Source of the DNA: Candidatus Zambryskiibacteriota bacterium
GTDB taxonomy: Bacteria; Patescibacteriota; Minisyncoccia; Phycocordibacterales; DATGWK01
Direction of reading: 5' to 3'
Assembly (NCBI GenBank): GCA_023264565.1
Contig: JAHFLV010000007.1
Location: 1 to 32,682 of the forward strand
Length of the DNA: 32,682 nt
Shown: in pieces, positions 23,294 through 29,716 of the stretch
Position numbering within the stretch: the stretch's first letter is position 1
Layout of the letters: each line of letters opens with the position of its first letter
Translations under genes and position numbers: made by a program
Notes under the pieces: generated by a model
Seen by the model: the letters and a program-made list of their open reading frames with translations, nothing else
The model's database searches: none
What the model was told of the DNA's origin: nothing

Positions 23294-24781
23294 ATGATAT
23301 TTTATAATACTCTCACTAAAAAGCTCGATGTCTTCAAACCTCTCAAAAACACCGATGGTCATGTTCATATGTATCACTGTGGCCCGACAGTCTACAACTT
23401 TGCCCATATCGGCAACCTTCGCTCCTATGTATTTGCCGACACCTTGCGCCGGGCACTAGAACTAGAAACCTACAGCATCAACCAAGTCATTAACATTACC
23501 GACGTTGGTCATCTTACCAACGACACAAGTGATCAAGGTCAAGATAAAGTCGAAGCCGGTGCCAAACGGGAAAACAAAACTGTTCGGGAAATTATTGATT
23601 TTTATACCAAAGCGTTTTTGAGTGATCTCCAAAGTTTAAATGTTCGAACCGAAGGTACAAAATTTCCTAAAGCAACCGATCATATTGATGATCAAATCGA
23701 TCTCATCCGCACACTCGAAGAAAAAGGCTACACCTACACCACTTCTGACGGTGTGTATTTTGATACTGCGAAATTTAGCGATTATGGAAAGCTAGGACAC
23801 ATTGATCTGGCTAATCTCGAAGAAGGTGCTCGAATTGCCAAAAATCCAGAAAAAAGAAGTCCAACAGATTTTGCGTTATGGAAATTTTCTCCAAAACCAA
23901 CGGATAAATCGACCGACGGGAAAATCGAGAACACAACAGTCGCAAAGCGTCAGCAAGAATGGGATTCTCCATGGGGTATTGGTTTTCCAGGTTGGCATAT
24001 CGAATGTTCTGCAATGGCTATGAAATATTTGGGTGAGACTTTTGATATTCATACTGGCGGTATCGACCACATCCCCGTGCATCACAACAACGAAATTGCT
24101 CAGTCTGAAGCCGCAACTGGCAAACAATACGTAAAGTATTGGATGCACAATGAATTCGTAAATATTGAGGGCGACAAAATGTCGAAGTCCAAAGGAAATT
24201 TTATGCGCCTCAAAACGCTTGAGGATGCAAAAATTCATCCGCTGAGTTATCGATACTGGCTGCTTACTGCCCACTATCGCTCCCCTATTATTTTTAGTTT
24301 CGAAGCAGTGCAAGCAGCACAAAATGCTTTTGAAACCGTACTTCTAAAAATTGCTGCTGCTCAACAAAAAGAAAAAGATGTACACGCATCGTTTGCAGTC
24401 GAGGGTCCAGGGAAAAACGAAAAGTTCGCACGAGTAGCCCTTGGTGAGTTTCTCGGTAAAGATCTCGATACTCCAGGTGCTATCGCCTACCTTCATGAAT
24501 TTGTGACTGAGATGGCCGCAGGAAAAAGATCAGTCGAAGAATTAAAATATTTTGATGAAGCCCTTGGCTTGAGGCTTTTGGATTTGGCCTCCTACATGAC
24601 CGAAGTTCCAGAAAAAATTAAGAAATTATCAATGGAACGTGAAAATTTCCGTACGTCAAACAACTGGGCAGAATCCGACAGAATTCGTAAAGAAATCGAA
24701 AATATGGGCTACATAGTGAGCGATACAGCCGCGGGTACCAAAATTCATCGCCCACTTTCTTCGCTCATTGGAGTCCTATAA
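23294..24781 (+). CDS. cysS: Cysteinyl-tRNA synthetase
   Basis: Class I synthetase charging tRNA-Cys. The 495-residue protein has YHCGPTVYNFAHIGNLRSY, with Cys29 as a zinc ligand and HIGN at 38-41. GWHIECSAMAMKYLG and GGIDHIPVHHNNEIAQSEA carry the other zinc ligands, and KMSKSKGN is at 295-302. A helical anticodon domain follows, ending with the ENFRTSNNWAESDRIRKEI segment typical of CysRS. Length is slightly above the usual 460, through an insertion around 203-222 (SPKPTDKSTDGKIENTTVAK). dnaB follows 18 nt downstream. Confidence 0.97.
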   Translation: MIFYNTLTKKLDVFKPLKNTDGHVHMYHCGPTVYNFAHIGNLRSYVFADTLRRALELETYSINQVINITDVGHLTNDTSDQGQDKVEAGAKRENKTVREIIDFYTKAFLSDLQSLNVRTEGTKFPKATDHIDDQIDLIRTLEEKGYTYTTSDGVYFDTAKFSDYGKLGHIDLANLEEGARIAKNPEKRSPTDFALWKFSPKPTDKSTDGKIENTTVAKRQQEWDSPWGIGFPGWHIECSAMAMKYLGETFDIHTGGIDHIPVHHNNEIAQSEAATGKQYVKYWMHNEFVNIEGDKMSKSKGNFMRLKTLEDAKIHPLSYRYWLLTAHYRSPIIFSFEAVQAAQNAFETVLLKIAAAQQKEKDVHASFAVEGPGKNEKFARVALGEFLGKDLDTPGAIAYLHEFVTEMAAGKRSVEELKYFDEALGLRLLDLASYMTEVPEKIKKLSMERENFRTSNNWAESDRIRKEIENMGYIVSDTAAGTKIHRPLSSLIGVL

Positions 24782-24799
24782 ACAAGTTGCAAACATCCT

Positions 24800-26227
24800 A
24801 TGCAGAAAAACACAACAAACTATTCACCCCGCTCTGCTAGTATGAATGGCATGCAAAACATGCGACCGAACCTGAGAATTCCTCCACAAAATCTCGACGC
24901 GGAGACCGCGCTTTTGGGTTCGATCATGCAGCGCCCTGATGTCATCTACGAAATGGGAGACATCGTCAGCGCCGAATCTTTTTACGCAGAAAAGCATCGT
25001 TTGATTTTTGTCGTCATGATGGAGCTTTTCAAAAGAAGTTCCCCGATCGATCTCCTTTCAGTTTCTGCTCGACTCAAAGAAAAAGGCCAGCTCGAACAAC
25101 TTGGCGGTTCAAGTTATTTGGCCGAACTTGTTCAGGGCGTGCCGTCTTCAACCAACGCACTCTACTACGCTCAGATTGTGCAGAAAAAATACATGATGCG
25201 TCGCCTCATTGAAGCGGCCGAGCATGTTTCAAATTTAGGATACGACGAATCCACCGATATCGAAGAAATTCTTGATCGTGCAGAAAAACACGTTTTCGAC
25301 GTCACCAACTTTTCTACCGCTCATAAATTTATCGAACTCAAAGACGAACTTTCCGAGGCCTGGGAACGTCTCGACAAACTCCACAACACCAAAGAAGGTC
25401 TTCGAGGTGTTCCGACAGGCTTTGCCGAACTCGACGGCAAACTCGCCGGCTTCCAAAAATCCGATCTCATCATCCTTGCCGCTCGACCATCAATGGGAAA
25501 AACTTCCCTTGCGCTCGACATCGCTCGTTATTCTGCAGTCAACCACAACACTCCTGTTGGAATCTTTTCTCTTGAAATGAGTTCACAGCAGCTTGTCGAC
25601 CGTATGCTTGCAGCGCAGTCAAACGTCGACGCTTGGAAACTCCGAACTGGAAAATTGAACCGTGCGGAAGAATTCGAATCAATCCGCCAGTCGCTTGACC
25701 AACTTTCGAAAGCACCAATTTTCATTGACGACCAGCCAGGTAACAACATTTTAAAGATGCGCTCAGTCGCCCGTCGACTCAAAAGCGAAAAAGGTCTTAA
25801 GCTTTTGGTCGTTGATTACCTCCAGCTCATGGTGCCACTTGGTTCAAAAGCCAGTGACAACTTAGTCCAGCAAGTGACCGAAATTTCCCGATCCCTTAAA
25901 AACTTGGCCCGTGAACTCGACGTGCCGGTTCTTGCACTTTCCCAGCTTTCCCGAGCCGTTGAACAACGCGGAGGTCGCCCTCGTCTTTCAGACCTCCGAG
26001 ACTCCGGTTCTATCGAACAGGACGCCGACGTCGTGCTTTTTATTCATCGCGAAGACAAATACAAAGAAGAATCAGAGAAAAATAATATCGCTGAAATTTT
26101 GATTGAAAAGCATCGAAACGGCGAAACCGGCAAGGTTGAACTCTATTTCAATGATAAGAAAGTTACTTTCCAGAGCATGGCTAAGGGCGAATATGGTGGT
26201 GCCGAAAAAGAATTTGCGAACTTCTAA
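24800..26227 (+). CDS. dnaB: DnaB, replicative DNA helicase
   Basis: Hexameric helicase that unwinds DNA at the replication fork. The 475-residue protein has the N-terminal primase-interacting domain (PPQNLDAETALLGSIM onwards, about 29-130). The RecA-like motor has Walker A ARPSMGKTS near residue 230, GIFSLEMSSQQL, Walker B LKLLVVDYLQLM, the LSQLSRAVEQRGG loop and SDLRDSGSIEQDADVVLFIHR. No intein is present, which is worth noting because dnaB is a common intein site. The first 20 residues are poorly conserved, and the Met at residue 15 or 18 is an alternative start. Confidence 0.97.
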   Translation: MQKNTTNYSPRSASMNGMQNMRPNLRIPPQNLDAETALLGSIMQRPDVIYEMGDIVSAESFYAEKHRLIFVVMMELFKRSSPIDLLSVSARLKEKGQLEQLGGSSYLAELVQGVPSSTNALYYAQIVQKKYMMRRLIEAAEHVSNLGYDESTDIEEILDRAEKHVFDVTNFSTAHKFIELKDELSEAWERLDKLHNTKEGLRGVPTGFAELDGKLAGFQKSDLIILAARPSMGKTSLALDIARYSAVNHNTPVGIFSLEMSSQQLVDRMLAAQSNVDAWKLRTGKLNRAEEFESIRQSLDQLSKAPIFIDDQPGNNILKMRSVARRLKSEKGLKLLVVDYLQLMVPLGSKASDNLVQQVTEISRSLKNLARELDVPVLALSQLSRAVEQRGGRPRLSDLRDSGSIEQDADVVLFIHREDKYKEESEKNNIAEILIEKHRNGETGKVELYFNDKKVTFQSMAKGEYGGAEKEFANF

Positions 26228-26274
26228 TACCAATATACTCAGGCGAAATAAAGTTTCGATTAATTTTTATTAAA

Positions 26275-26889
26275 ATGAATTCGTTTAACCGACTTATTGA
26301 AATATTCTCTGACTTCCCTGGCATTGGGCCGCGTCAAGCCAAGCGCTTTGTCTATTTTCTTTTAACCAAGCCGCCAGCATATACTGGCGAACTTTTGCGC
26401 GCTATCGAAAATCTCAAAAACAATACCCAAACCTGCAGCTCATGCTACAGAATTTTTAATAAAAATGGTGGAATGGCCACACTGTGTTCAATTTGCTCAG
26501 ACAGAAATCGCGACCACTCACTTCTGGCCGTTGTATCACGCGACAGTGACCTCGAAAGTCTCGAAAAAAGCGGCTCATATAATGGTCTGTATTTCGTACT
26601 TGGTGGCATAGTTCCGATCCTCGAAAATGATCCTGAAAAATATGTGCGCAGTCGAGAACTTTTCACTTCGGTCGAAAAAAGAATCGGTGATGGACTTACC
26701 GAAGTCATTCTTGCTATGAGTGCCAACGCCGATAGTGAAAATACTGGTCAATTTGTCGACCGACTTCTTGTTCCATTTAAAGAAAGGGGCCTCAAAATTT
26801 CTCTCCTTGGCCGTGGCCTTTCAACTGGCACCGAACTTGAATATTCTGACGCCGACACCCTTCGAAACGCGCTCAAAAATAGAAAGTAA
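26275..26889 (+). CDS. recR: RecR, recombination mediator protein
   Basis: RecR works with RecO or RecF to load RecA on gapped DNA. The 204-residue protein has a helix-hairpin-helix (FPGIGPRQAKRFVYFLL), a four-Cys zinc finger (Cys54, Cys57, Cys71, Cys74), and a Toprim domain starting LLAVVSRDSDLESLEKSGSYNGLYFVLGG. DGLTEVILAMSANADSENTGQFV and a C-terminal GRGLSTGTELEYSDADTL follow. Length is standard. It sits 47 nt after dnaB, grouping replication and repair genes. Confidence 0.96.
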   Translation: MNSFNRLIEIFSDFPGIGPRQAKRFVYFLLTKPPAYTGELLRAIENLKNNTQTCSSCYRIFNKNGGMATLCSICSDRNRDHSLLAVVSRDSDLESLEKSGSYNGLYFVLGGIVPILENDPEKYVRSRELFTSVEKRIGDGLTEVILAMSANADSENTGQFVDRLLVPFKERGLKISLLGRGLSTGTELEYSDADTLRNALKNRK

Positions 26890-26918
26890 ACTCAGTTTTA
26901 GTTCATATTAGAGATCTA

Positions 26919-26947
26919 TTGACTTAAGGTAAATTTAATGATACTGT
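26919..26947 (+). promoter_or_regulatory. Promoter of cassette gene 26982
   Basis: TTGACT (26919-26924), 17-bp spacer, TACTGT (26942-26947), followed by a Shine-Dalgarno AGGGGG at 26971-26976, five bases before the ATG. GAAGC near 26954 could pair with GCTTC just before the ATG and mask the Shine-Dalgarno. Confidence 0.7.
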
Positions 26948-26981
26948 TTACCCAGAAGCATTTTAAAGAAAGGGGGCTTCG

Positions 26982-27302
26982 ATGTTGAATCAGCTGATGA
27001 GCTATCTACATCCCTTGATCTCAACGATCATTGTGTTTGTAGTTCTCATGGCCATTCTAAGCTATGGTTTCGCCTATATGTTTGGCGGCCAGAGCTACGC
27101 GAATCGTGTTCGCGTGAAGCTCATGGACTTCTTTATCTGGAGTCCACTCAAATGGCTCCGGAGAAAGTTGATCTACGAACCGGCCAAGTATCTCAAGAAA
27201 AAGGCCAAGGCGTGGGCAACCAGTCTACTTCGGTGGGCTGGAAGAGGGATCATGGCATTGCTTCGTCGATTTTGGGTCAAGGTCAGGGCTTGTTGGCCCT
27301 GA
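26982..27302 (+). CDS. Basic, Trp-rich single-span membrane protein
   Basis: A 106-residue protein with one transmembrane helix (about 13-34, ISTIIVFVVLMAILSYGFAYMF). A strongly basic, Trp-rich tail follows (KLMDFFIWSPLKWLRRKLIY, YLKKKAKAWATSLLRWAGRG), which looks like amphipathic helices lying on the membrane. I do not recognise the family. The cassette has its own promoter, Shine-Dalgarno AGGGGG and a perfect terminator in which the last codons and the TGA stop lie. Membrane disruption, toxin-like action or membrane shaping are possible readings; none is shown. Confidence 0.72.
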   Translation: MLNQLMSYLHPLISTIIVFVVLMAILSYGFAYMFGGQSYANRVRVKLMDFFIWSPLKWLRRKLIYEPAKYLKKKAKAWATSLLRWAGRGIMALLRRFWVKVRACWP

Positions 27303-27311
27303 CCTTTTTTT
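27279..27311 (+). terminator. Terminator overlapping the end of gene 26982
   Basis: AAGGTCAGGGC (27279-27289), 6-nt loop TTGTTG, GCCCTGACCTT (27296-27306), then T-run to 27311. The 11-bp stem is perfect and the TGA stop (27300-27302) lies in its right arm. Confidence 0.95.
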
Positions 27312-27312
27312 A

Positions 27313-27341
27313 TTGACTTACATTATTTACTGATTTACAAT
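27313..27341 (+). promoter_or_regulatory. Promoter of cassette 27377
   Basis: TTGACT (27313-27318), 17-bp spacer, TACAAT (27336-27341). It begins two bases after the T-run of the preceding terminator, so cassettes are packed end to end. A perfect AAGGAGG lies at 27364-27370. Confidence 0.75.
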
Positions 27342-27376
27342 CCTCTTTGGTCATTTTACAAAGAAGGAGGCATTGA

Positions 27377-27544
27377 TTGGCACGAACCAGAAGATCGTTT
27401 AGTCCAAGCAAGGGTGTCGCAAAGGCTCGGAGGTACCAGGAAGACTTGCGGGCATCCCGCGGTTTCCACTGCTCCACTCTTGCTCCACCGACTCATGGAC
27501 CAAGCAGACGGAAGTTTCCTCGCCGACTTGCGGGCACACATTAG
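27377..27544 (+). CDS. 55-residue basic protein, or a structured RNA
   Basis: Not in the ORF track. TTG at 27377 lies 6 nt after a perfect AAGGAGG and opens a 55-codon frame to TAG at 27542. The product is very basic (MARTRRSFSPSKGVAKARRY ... SRRKFPRRLAGTH) with one Cys. It has its own promoter and a perfect terminator 28 nt after the stop. The DNA is also rich in internal pairings and holds a 12-base direct repeat GACTTGCGGGCA (27443, 27525), so an RNA function is a real alternative. The perfect Shine-Dalgarno favours translation. No known family. Confidence 0.5.
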   Translation: MARTRRSFSPSKGVAKARRYQEDLRASRGFHCSTLAPPTHGPSRRKFPRRLAGTH

Positions 27545-27572
27545 TAACCCCACGTAACTCGACCAACCCCAT

Positions 27573-27600
27573 GCTCACGCGACACCGCGTGAGCTTTTTT
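27573..27600 (+). terminator. Terminator of cassette 27377
   Basis: GCTCACGC-GACACC-GCGTGAGC, a perfect 8-bp stem followed by six T. The segment GCGACACC overlapping its left arm and loop is the exact complement of GGTGTCGC at 27413-27420, giving a possible competing long-range pairing. Confidence 0.95.
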
Positions 27601-27625
27601 ATTCTCCTAGATCTTTTTATATCTA

Positions 27626-27653
27626 TTGACATATAATTTTAAAATTGTAAAAT
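27626..27653 (+). promoter_or_regulatory. Promoter of cassette gene 27713
   Basis: TTGACA (27626-27631), 16-bp spacer, TAAAAT (27648-27653), followed by AAGGAGG at 27700-27706. Confidence 0.75.
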
Positions 27654-27712
27654 CTTCCAAGAATTGCTCACTGAAATACTGCTAAACAAAAGAACACAGA
27701 AGGAGGCTCATT

Positions 27713-28600
27713 TTGGAACAGAACGGCGCGGAAAAGAAAAGTCCGCTTATCGGACTCGTTGGAGTAGTAGGAATCTGGGTTACGGCGGGACTCGCCCTGC
27801 CATTTGTAAACGTGCGGAAGGAGTTTACACCCGAACAGCTGATGGTGTTTCGTGGTTTCTTACCTGCCCTGATCGCGTTTGTGTTGCTTCGGGGCAAGAT
27901 CGGTAAGGTGGACAAATACACCTGGTTGATCGGCCTCACACTTCCCCTTGCAACCCTCGGCTTGTTTGAGGGTATTCGCAACTGGGGCGTTGGTCCGACA
28001 TTAATTGTCGTCACGGGGACGCCGGTTGTAAACTTCTTCATTGGAAGATTTCTGAAGAGACCGGTGTCGGATATGACGATCACGAGTCTGATAATCATGA
28101 TTTGCGGAGTTGCTCTCGCCTGCAAGGGCGGACACTTCAACTGGCCGGGGTTCCTCTGGAGCGTCGAGGGAACGATTGCGAACGGTATTCTGTACGAACT
28201 ATTCGCCAGGGCAAAAACCAAGCCGCTACAAAAATGCTTCTTTTCATGCTTCGGCATGGGTGCTCTTGGTCTGCTACTCAGTTTCGCTGATGCCACACCC
28301 TGGGTAGCAGAAACCTTCACCCTACCAATGACCCTTCAATTAGTTACCTTTGCTTTCGTTGGCGGTTTCCTGTACTGGATTGCCAACCAGGCCGCCTTCA
28401 AGCATCTGGAGACTATGCGGGCGAGCGTTCTCGCGCAAGGAGAGACACCCGCGGCAATGATCGGCGCCTACCTTCTGCTCGGAGAAAAACTGAGTATGAA
28501 TCAGTGGGTCGGAACAATCATCGCGCTTGCGGCCGCAGTCTCTTTGGTCTACGCTACAGCCAAAGAAGCAAAAGAACCTGCAGCAGTAGCTACAACATAA
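27713..28600 (+). CDS. EamA/DMT-family permease (second copy)
   Basis: A 295-residue polytopic protein with ten hydrophobic helices in two EamA repeats (about 12-140 and 148-285). The second repeat ends with the typical GETPAAMIGAYLLLGEKLSMNQWVG. It starts with TTG, six bases after a perfect AAGGAGG, which fixes the start. It shares little with the DMT permease at 15769. Its base content is higher than that of neighbouring housekeeping genes (31 G+C of 60 in 27841-27900, versus 18 of 60 in 12601-12660 in gltX, by hand count). Promoter and terminator are its own, so it looks like an acquired or separately regulated unit. Substrate unknown. Confidence 0.85.
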   Translation: MEQNGAEKKSPLIGLVGVVGIWVTAGLALPFVNVRKEFTPEQLMVFRGFLPALIAFVLLRGKIGKVDKYTWLIGLTLPLATLGLFEGIRNWGVGPTLIVVTGTPVVNFFIGRFLKRPVSDMTITSLIIMICGVALACKGGHFNWPGFLWSVEGTIANGILYELFARAKTKPLQKCFFSCFGMGALGLLLSFADATPWVAETFTLPMTLQLVTFAFVGGFLYWIANQAAFKHLETMRASVLAQGETPAAMIGAYLLLGEKLSMNQWVGTIIALAAAVSLVYATAKEAKEPAAVATT

Positions 28601-28612
28601 ACACAACAATGT

Positions 28613-28638
28613 GCCGCCCTGGCTTTCGGGGCGGTTTT
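28613..28638 (+). terminator. Terminator of gene 27713
   Basis: CCGCCC (28614-28619), 9-nt loop, GGGCGG (28629-28634), then TTTTCTTTT. It lies 13 nt after the permease stop. Confidence 0.88.
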
Positions 28639-28650
28639 CTTTTGTTTACA

Positions 28651-28792
28651 AAAGTCTCCACTCATTTGAAGGAGACTTTCGGAACCCGAGCAATGACCTC
28701 TTTGTGAAGTAAAAGTATGCGAGGGTGAGAGGGAGCAAAAAACCACCGGAAGGTGGTTTTTATGCGTGCTCCTGAAAATGAGTGGAGACTTT
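28651..28792. repeat. 142-bp element bounded by 17-bp perfect inverted repeats
   Basis: AAAGTCTCCACTCATTT (28651-28667) is the exact reverse complement of 28776-28792. A third partial copy GGAGACTTT (28671-28679) can pair with the first nine bases of the left arm, giving an alternative local hairpin. In the centre, the hairpin at 28738-28761 extends by GGAGC...GCTCC. The right arm runs into the stop codon of rplU. No ORF lies inside. Nature unknown: MITE-like element, regulatory RNA or processing site. Confidence 0.7.
28738..28761. terminator. Terminator of rplU, inside the inverted-repeat element
   Basis: AAAAACCACC-GGAA-GGTGGTTTTT, a perfect 10-bp stem with T-runs on both strands. On the minus strand it lies 30 nt after the rplU stop. 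Confidence 0.88.
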
Positions 28793-29111
28793 ATTTAATC
28801 TTCTCGATCTGAACCTTCATGAATGGCTGTCGGTGACCGTTTTTCTTGAAGTATCGGCTCTTTTGTTTGTATTTGATCACAGTAACCTTTGGAGCTCGGC
28901 CAGCTGATTTGAAAGTGGCTTCAACCTTTGCACCTGAAATGAAAGGTGTGCCGATAGTAGTATTTGAACCGTCATCAACCAAGAGAACCTTGTCGAAAGT
29001 GACCTTATCACCTTCTTTCATATCACCATCAAGCTTCTCAATAGTAATAACATCGCCAGATTTTACCTGGTATTGCTTGCCGCCGGTTTCGATGACTGCG
29101 TATTCGTTCAT
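28791..29111 (-). CDS. rplU: 50S ribosomal protein L21
   Basis: L21 binds 23S rRNA in the large subunit. With the ATG at 29111 the protein has 106 residues, close to the usual 103: MNEYAVIETGGKQYQVKSGD at the start, DKVLLVDDGSNTTIGTPFI in the middle and the KYKQKSRYFKKNGHRQPF signature near the end. The ORF-track start at 29150 adds 13 residues with no family similarity and lies at or above the promoter, so it is rejected. rpmA, its usual partner, is 8 kb away on the other strand. Confidence 0.95.
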   Translation of the reverse strand: MNEYAVIETGGKQYQVKSGDVITIEKLDGDMKEGDKVTFDKVLLVDDGSNTTIGTPFISGAKVEATFKSAGRAPKVTVIKYKQKSRYFKKNGHRQPFMKVQIEKIK

Positions 29112-29119
29112 ATCCGGAT

Positions 29120-29147
29120 ATTCTACATATATACGGGAAAAATGCAA
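29120..29147 (-). promoter_or_regulatory. Promoter of rplU, decides the start codon
   Basis: Minus-strand TTGCAT (29147-29142), 16-bp spacer, TAGAAT (29125-29120), eight bases before the ATG at 29111. Transcription should start next to the ATG, so the mRNA is probably leaderless. The region 29150-29220 beyond it holds competing short pairings (GCCCAA/TTGGGC, CAAATA/TATTTG) of unknown meaning. Confidence 0.6.
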
Positions 29148-29225
29148 CAAATAGGCCCAATAGAGCCGTTATTTGGGCAAAACACAGTAGATAGCCTGAA
29201 AGGCATCAGAACCCTTGTGTTACCA

Positions 29226-29253
29226 TTGACTTTTTATAAATTAGTGCTATTAT
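29226..29253 (+). promoter_or_regulatory. Promoter of the 23-residue peptide gene
   Basis: TTGACT (29226-29231), 16-bp spacer, TATTAT (29248-29253). The stretch TAGTGCTATTATAAATACAG matches the promoter at 31381 in nearly all positions. The leader can fold either as GTTTCCA/TGGAAAC (29273/29302) or as CCACGA/TCGTGG (29288/29299); the two are mutually exclusive. Confidence 0.75.
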
Positions 29254-29328
29254 AAATACAGAAGCTGGTTATGTTTCCAGCCCTGATCCACGAAGGAATC
29301 GTGGAAACTCCATTTGTTGGGAGATGTC

Positions 29329-29400
29329 ATGAACAAGTCTCGAGTCGCGTTCTATGCCTTTCTGGCAATCATGCTCGGCTTCGCTCTGGCCTCGATCTAA
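29329..29400 (+). CDS. 23-residue membrane peptide
   Basis: Too short for the ORF track. ATG at 29329, five bases after GGGAG, to TAA at 29398-29400. It encodes MNKSRVAFYAFLAIMLGFAL plus ASI, a single short transmembrane helix with a basic N-terminus. The cassette is complete: strong promoter, structured leader, Shine-Dalgarno, and a strong terminator 23 nt after the stop. Its size and build resemble type I toxin peptides and small regulatory membrane peptides; which, if either, is unknown. The overlapping ORF at 29271 has no Shine-Dalgarno and is rejected. Confidence 0.6.
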   Translation: MNKSRVAFYAFLAIMLGFALASI

Positions 29401-29421
29401 TCCATCAAACTGAAGATTCGA

Positions 29422-29453
29422 ACACCGCCCGCACTCTGTGCTGGCGGTTTTTT
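29422..29453 (+). terminator. Terminator of the 23-residue peptide gene
   Basis: ACCGCC-C-GCAC-TCT-GTGC-T-GGCGGT (29424-29448) followed by TTTTT. A long stem with one small internal loop. Confidence 0.92.
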
Positions 29454-29488
29454 ATTACACACGAACAATCAAATATTATTTAAGAAAG

Positions 29489-29521
29489 AAAAAACCCACC
29501 ATGCTTTGCAGCTAGGTGGGT
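29489..29521 (-). terminator. Terminator of the rmuC unit
   Basis: Minus-strand ACCCACC (29521-29515), 14-nt loop, GGTGGGT (29500-29494) and a T-run. It lies 9 nt after the stop of the 48-residue ORF, which supports that ORF being the last gene of the unit. Confidence 0.85.
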
Positions 29522-29530
29522 GTCGACAAG

Positions 29531-29677
29531 CTAGGTCCTGATGGAACTTATTGTCTGGGTCAGACAGAGAATGTTCGAACGCACTCTCTTTCTCTTACCA
29601 CTTCGGACTTTCATCCGCGTATTGGTTCCCGGACCGCTCGTGTTTGGATATCCTAACTCTTTAATGATTTCGGTCAA
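29531..29677 (-). CDS. 48-residue basic protein downstream of rmuC
   Basis: Not in the ORF track. TTG at 29677 lies seven bases after GAGG and opens a 48-codon frame to TAG at 29531. The product has an acidic start and a basic, Gly/Asn-rich middle (MTEIIKELGYPNTSGPGTNT, then RMKVRSGKRKRVRSN). It could bind nucleic acid. It begins 39 nt after the rmuC stop and ends just before a terminator. The overlapping plus-strand ORF at 29541 has no supporting signals. Family unknown. Confidence 0.5.
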   Translation of the reverse strand: MTEIIKELGYPNTSGPGTNTRMKVRSGKRKRVRSNILCLTQTISSIRT

Positions 29678-29716
29678 GGATTATCCTCGTTTTATTTTTC
29701 TGTTTTTAATCCCTGT

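Noticed and set aside
27682-28320. 212-codon minus-strand ORF
   Set aside because: Shadow of the plus-strand EamA permease, which has promoter, perfect Shine-Dalgarno and membrane-helix pattern.
26919-28640. Integron-like cassette array
   Set aside because: No attC-like paired GTTRRRY/RYYYAAC sites between cassettes and no integrase in the window.
28651-28792. Retron-like non-coding RNA (inverted ends plus internal hairpin)
   Set aside because: No reverse transcriptase gene nearby; the internal hairpin is explained as the rplU terminator.
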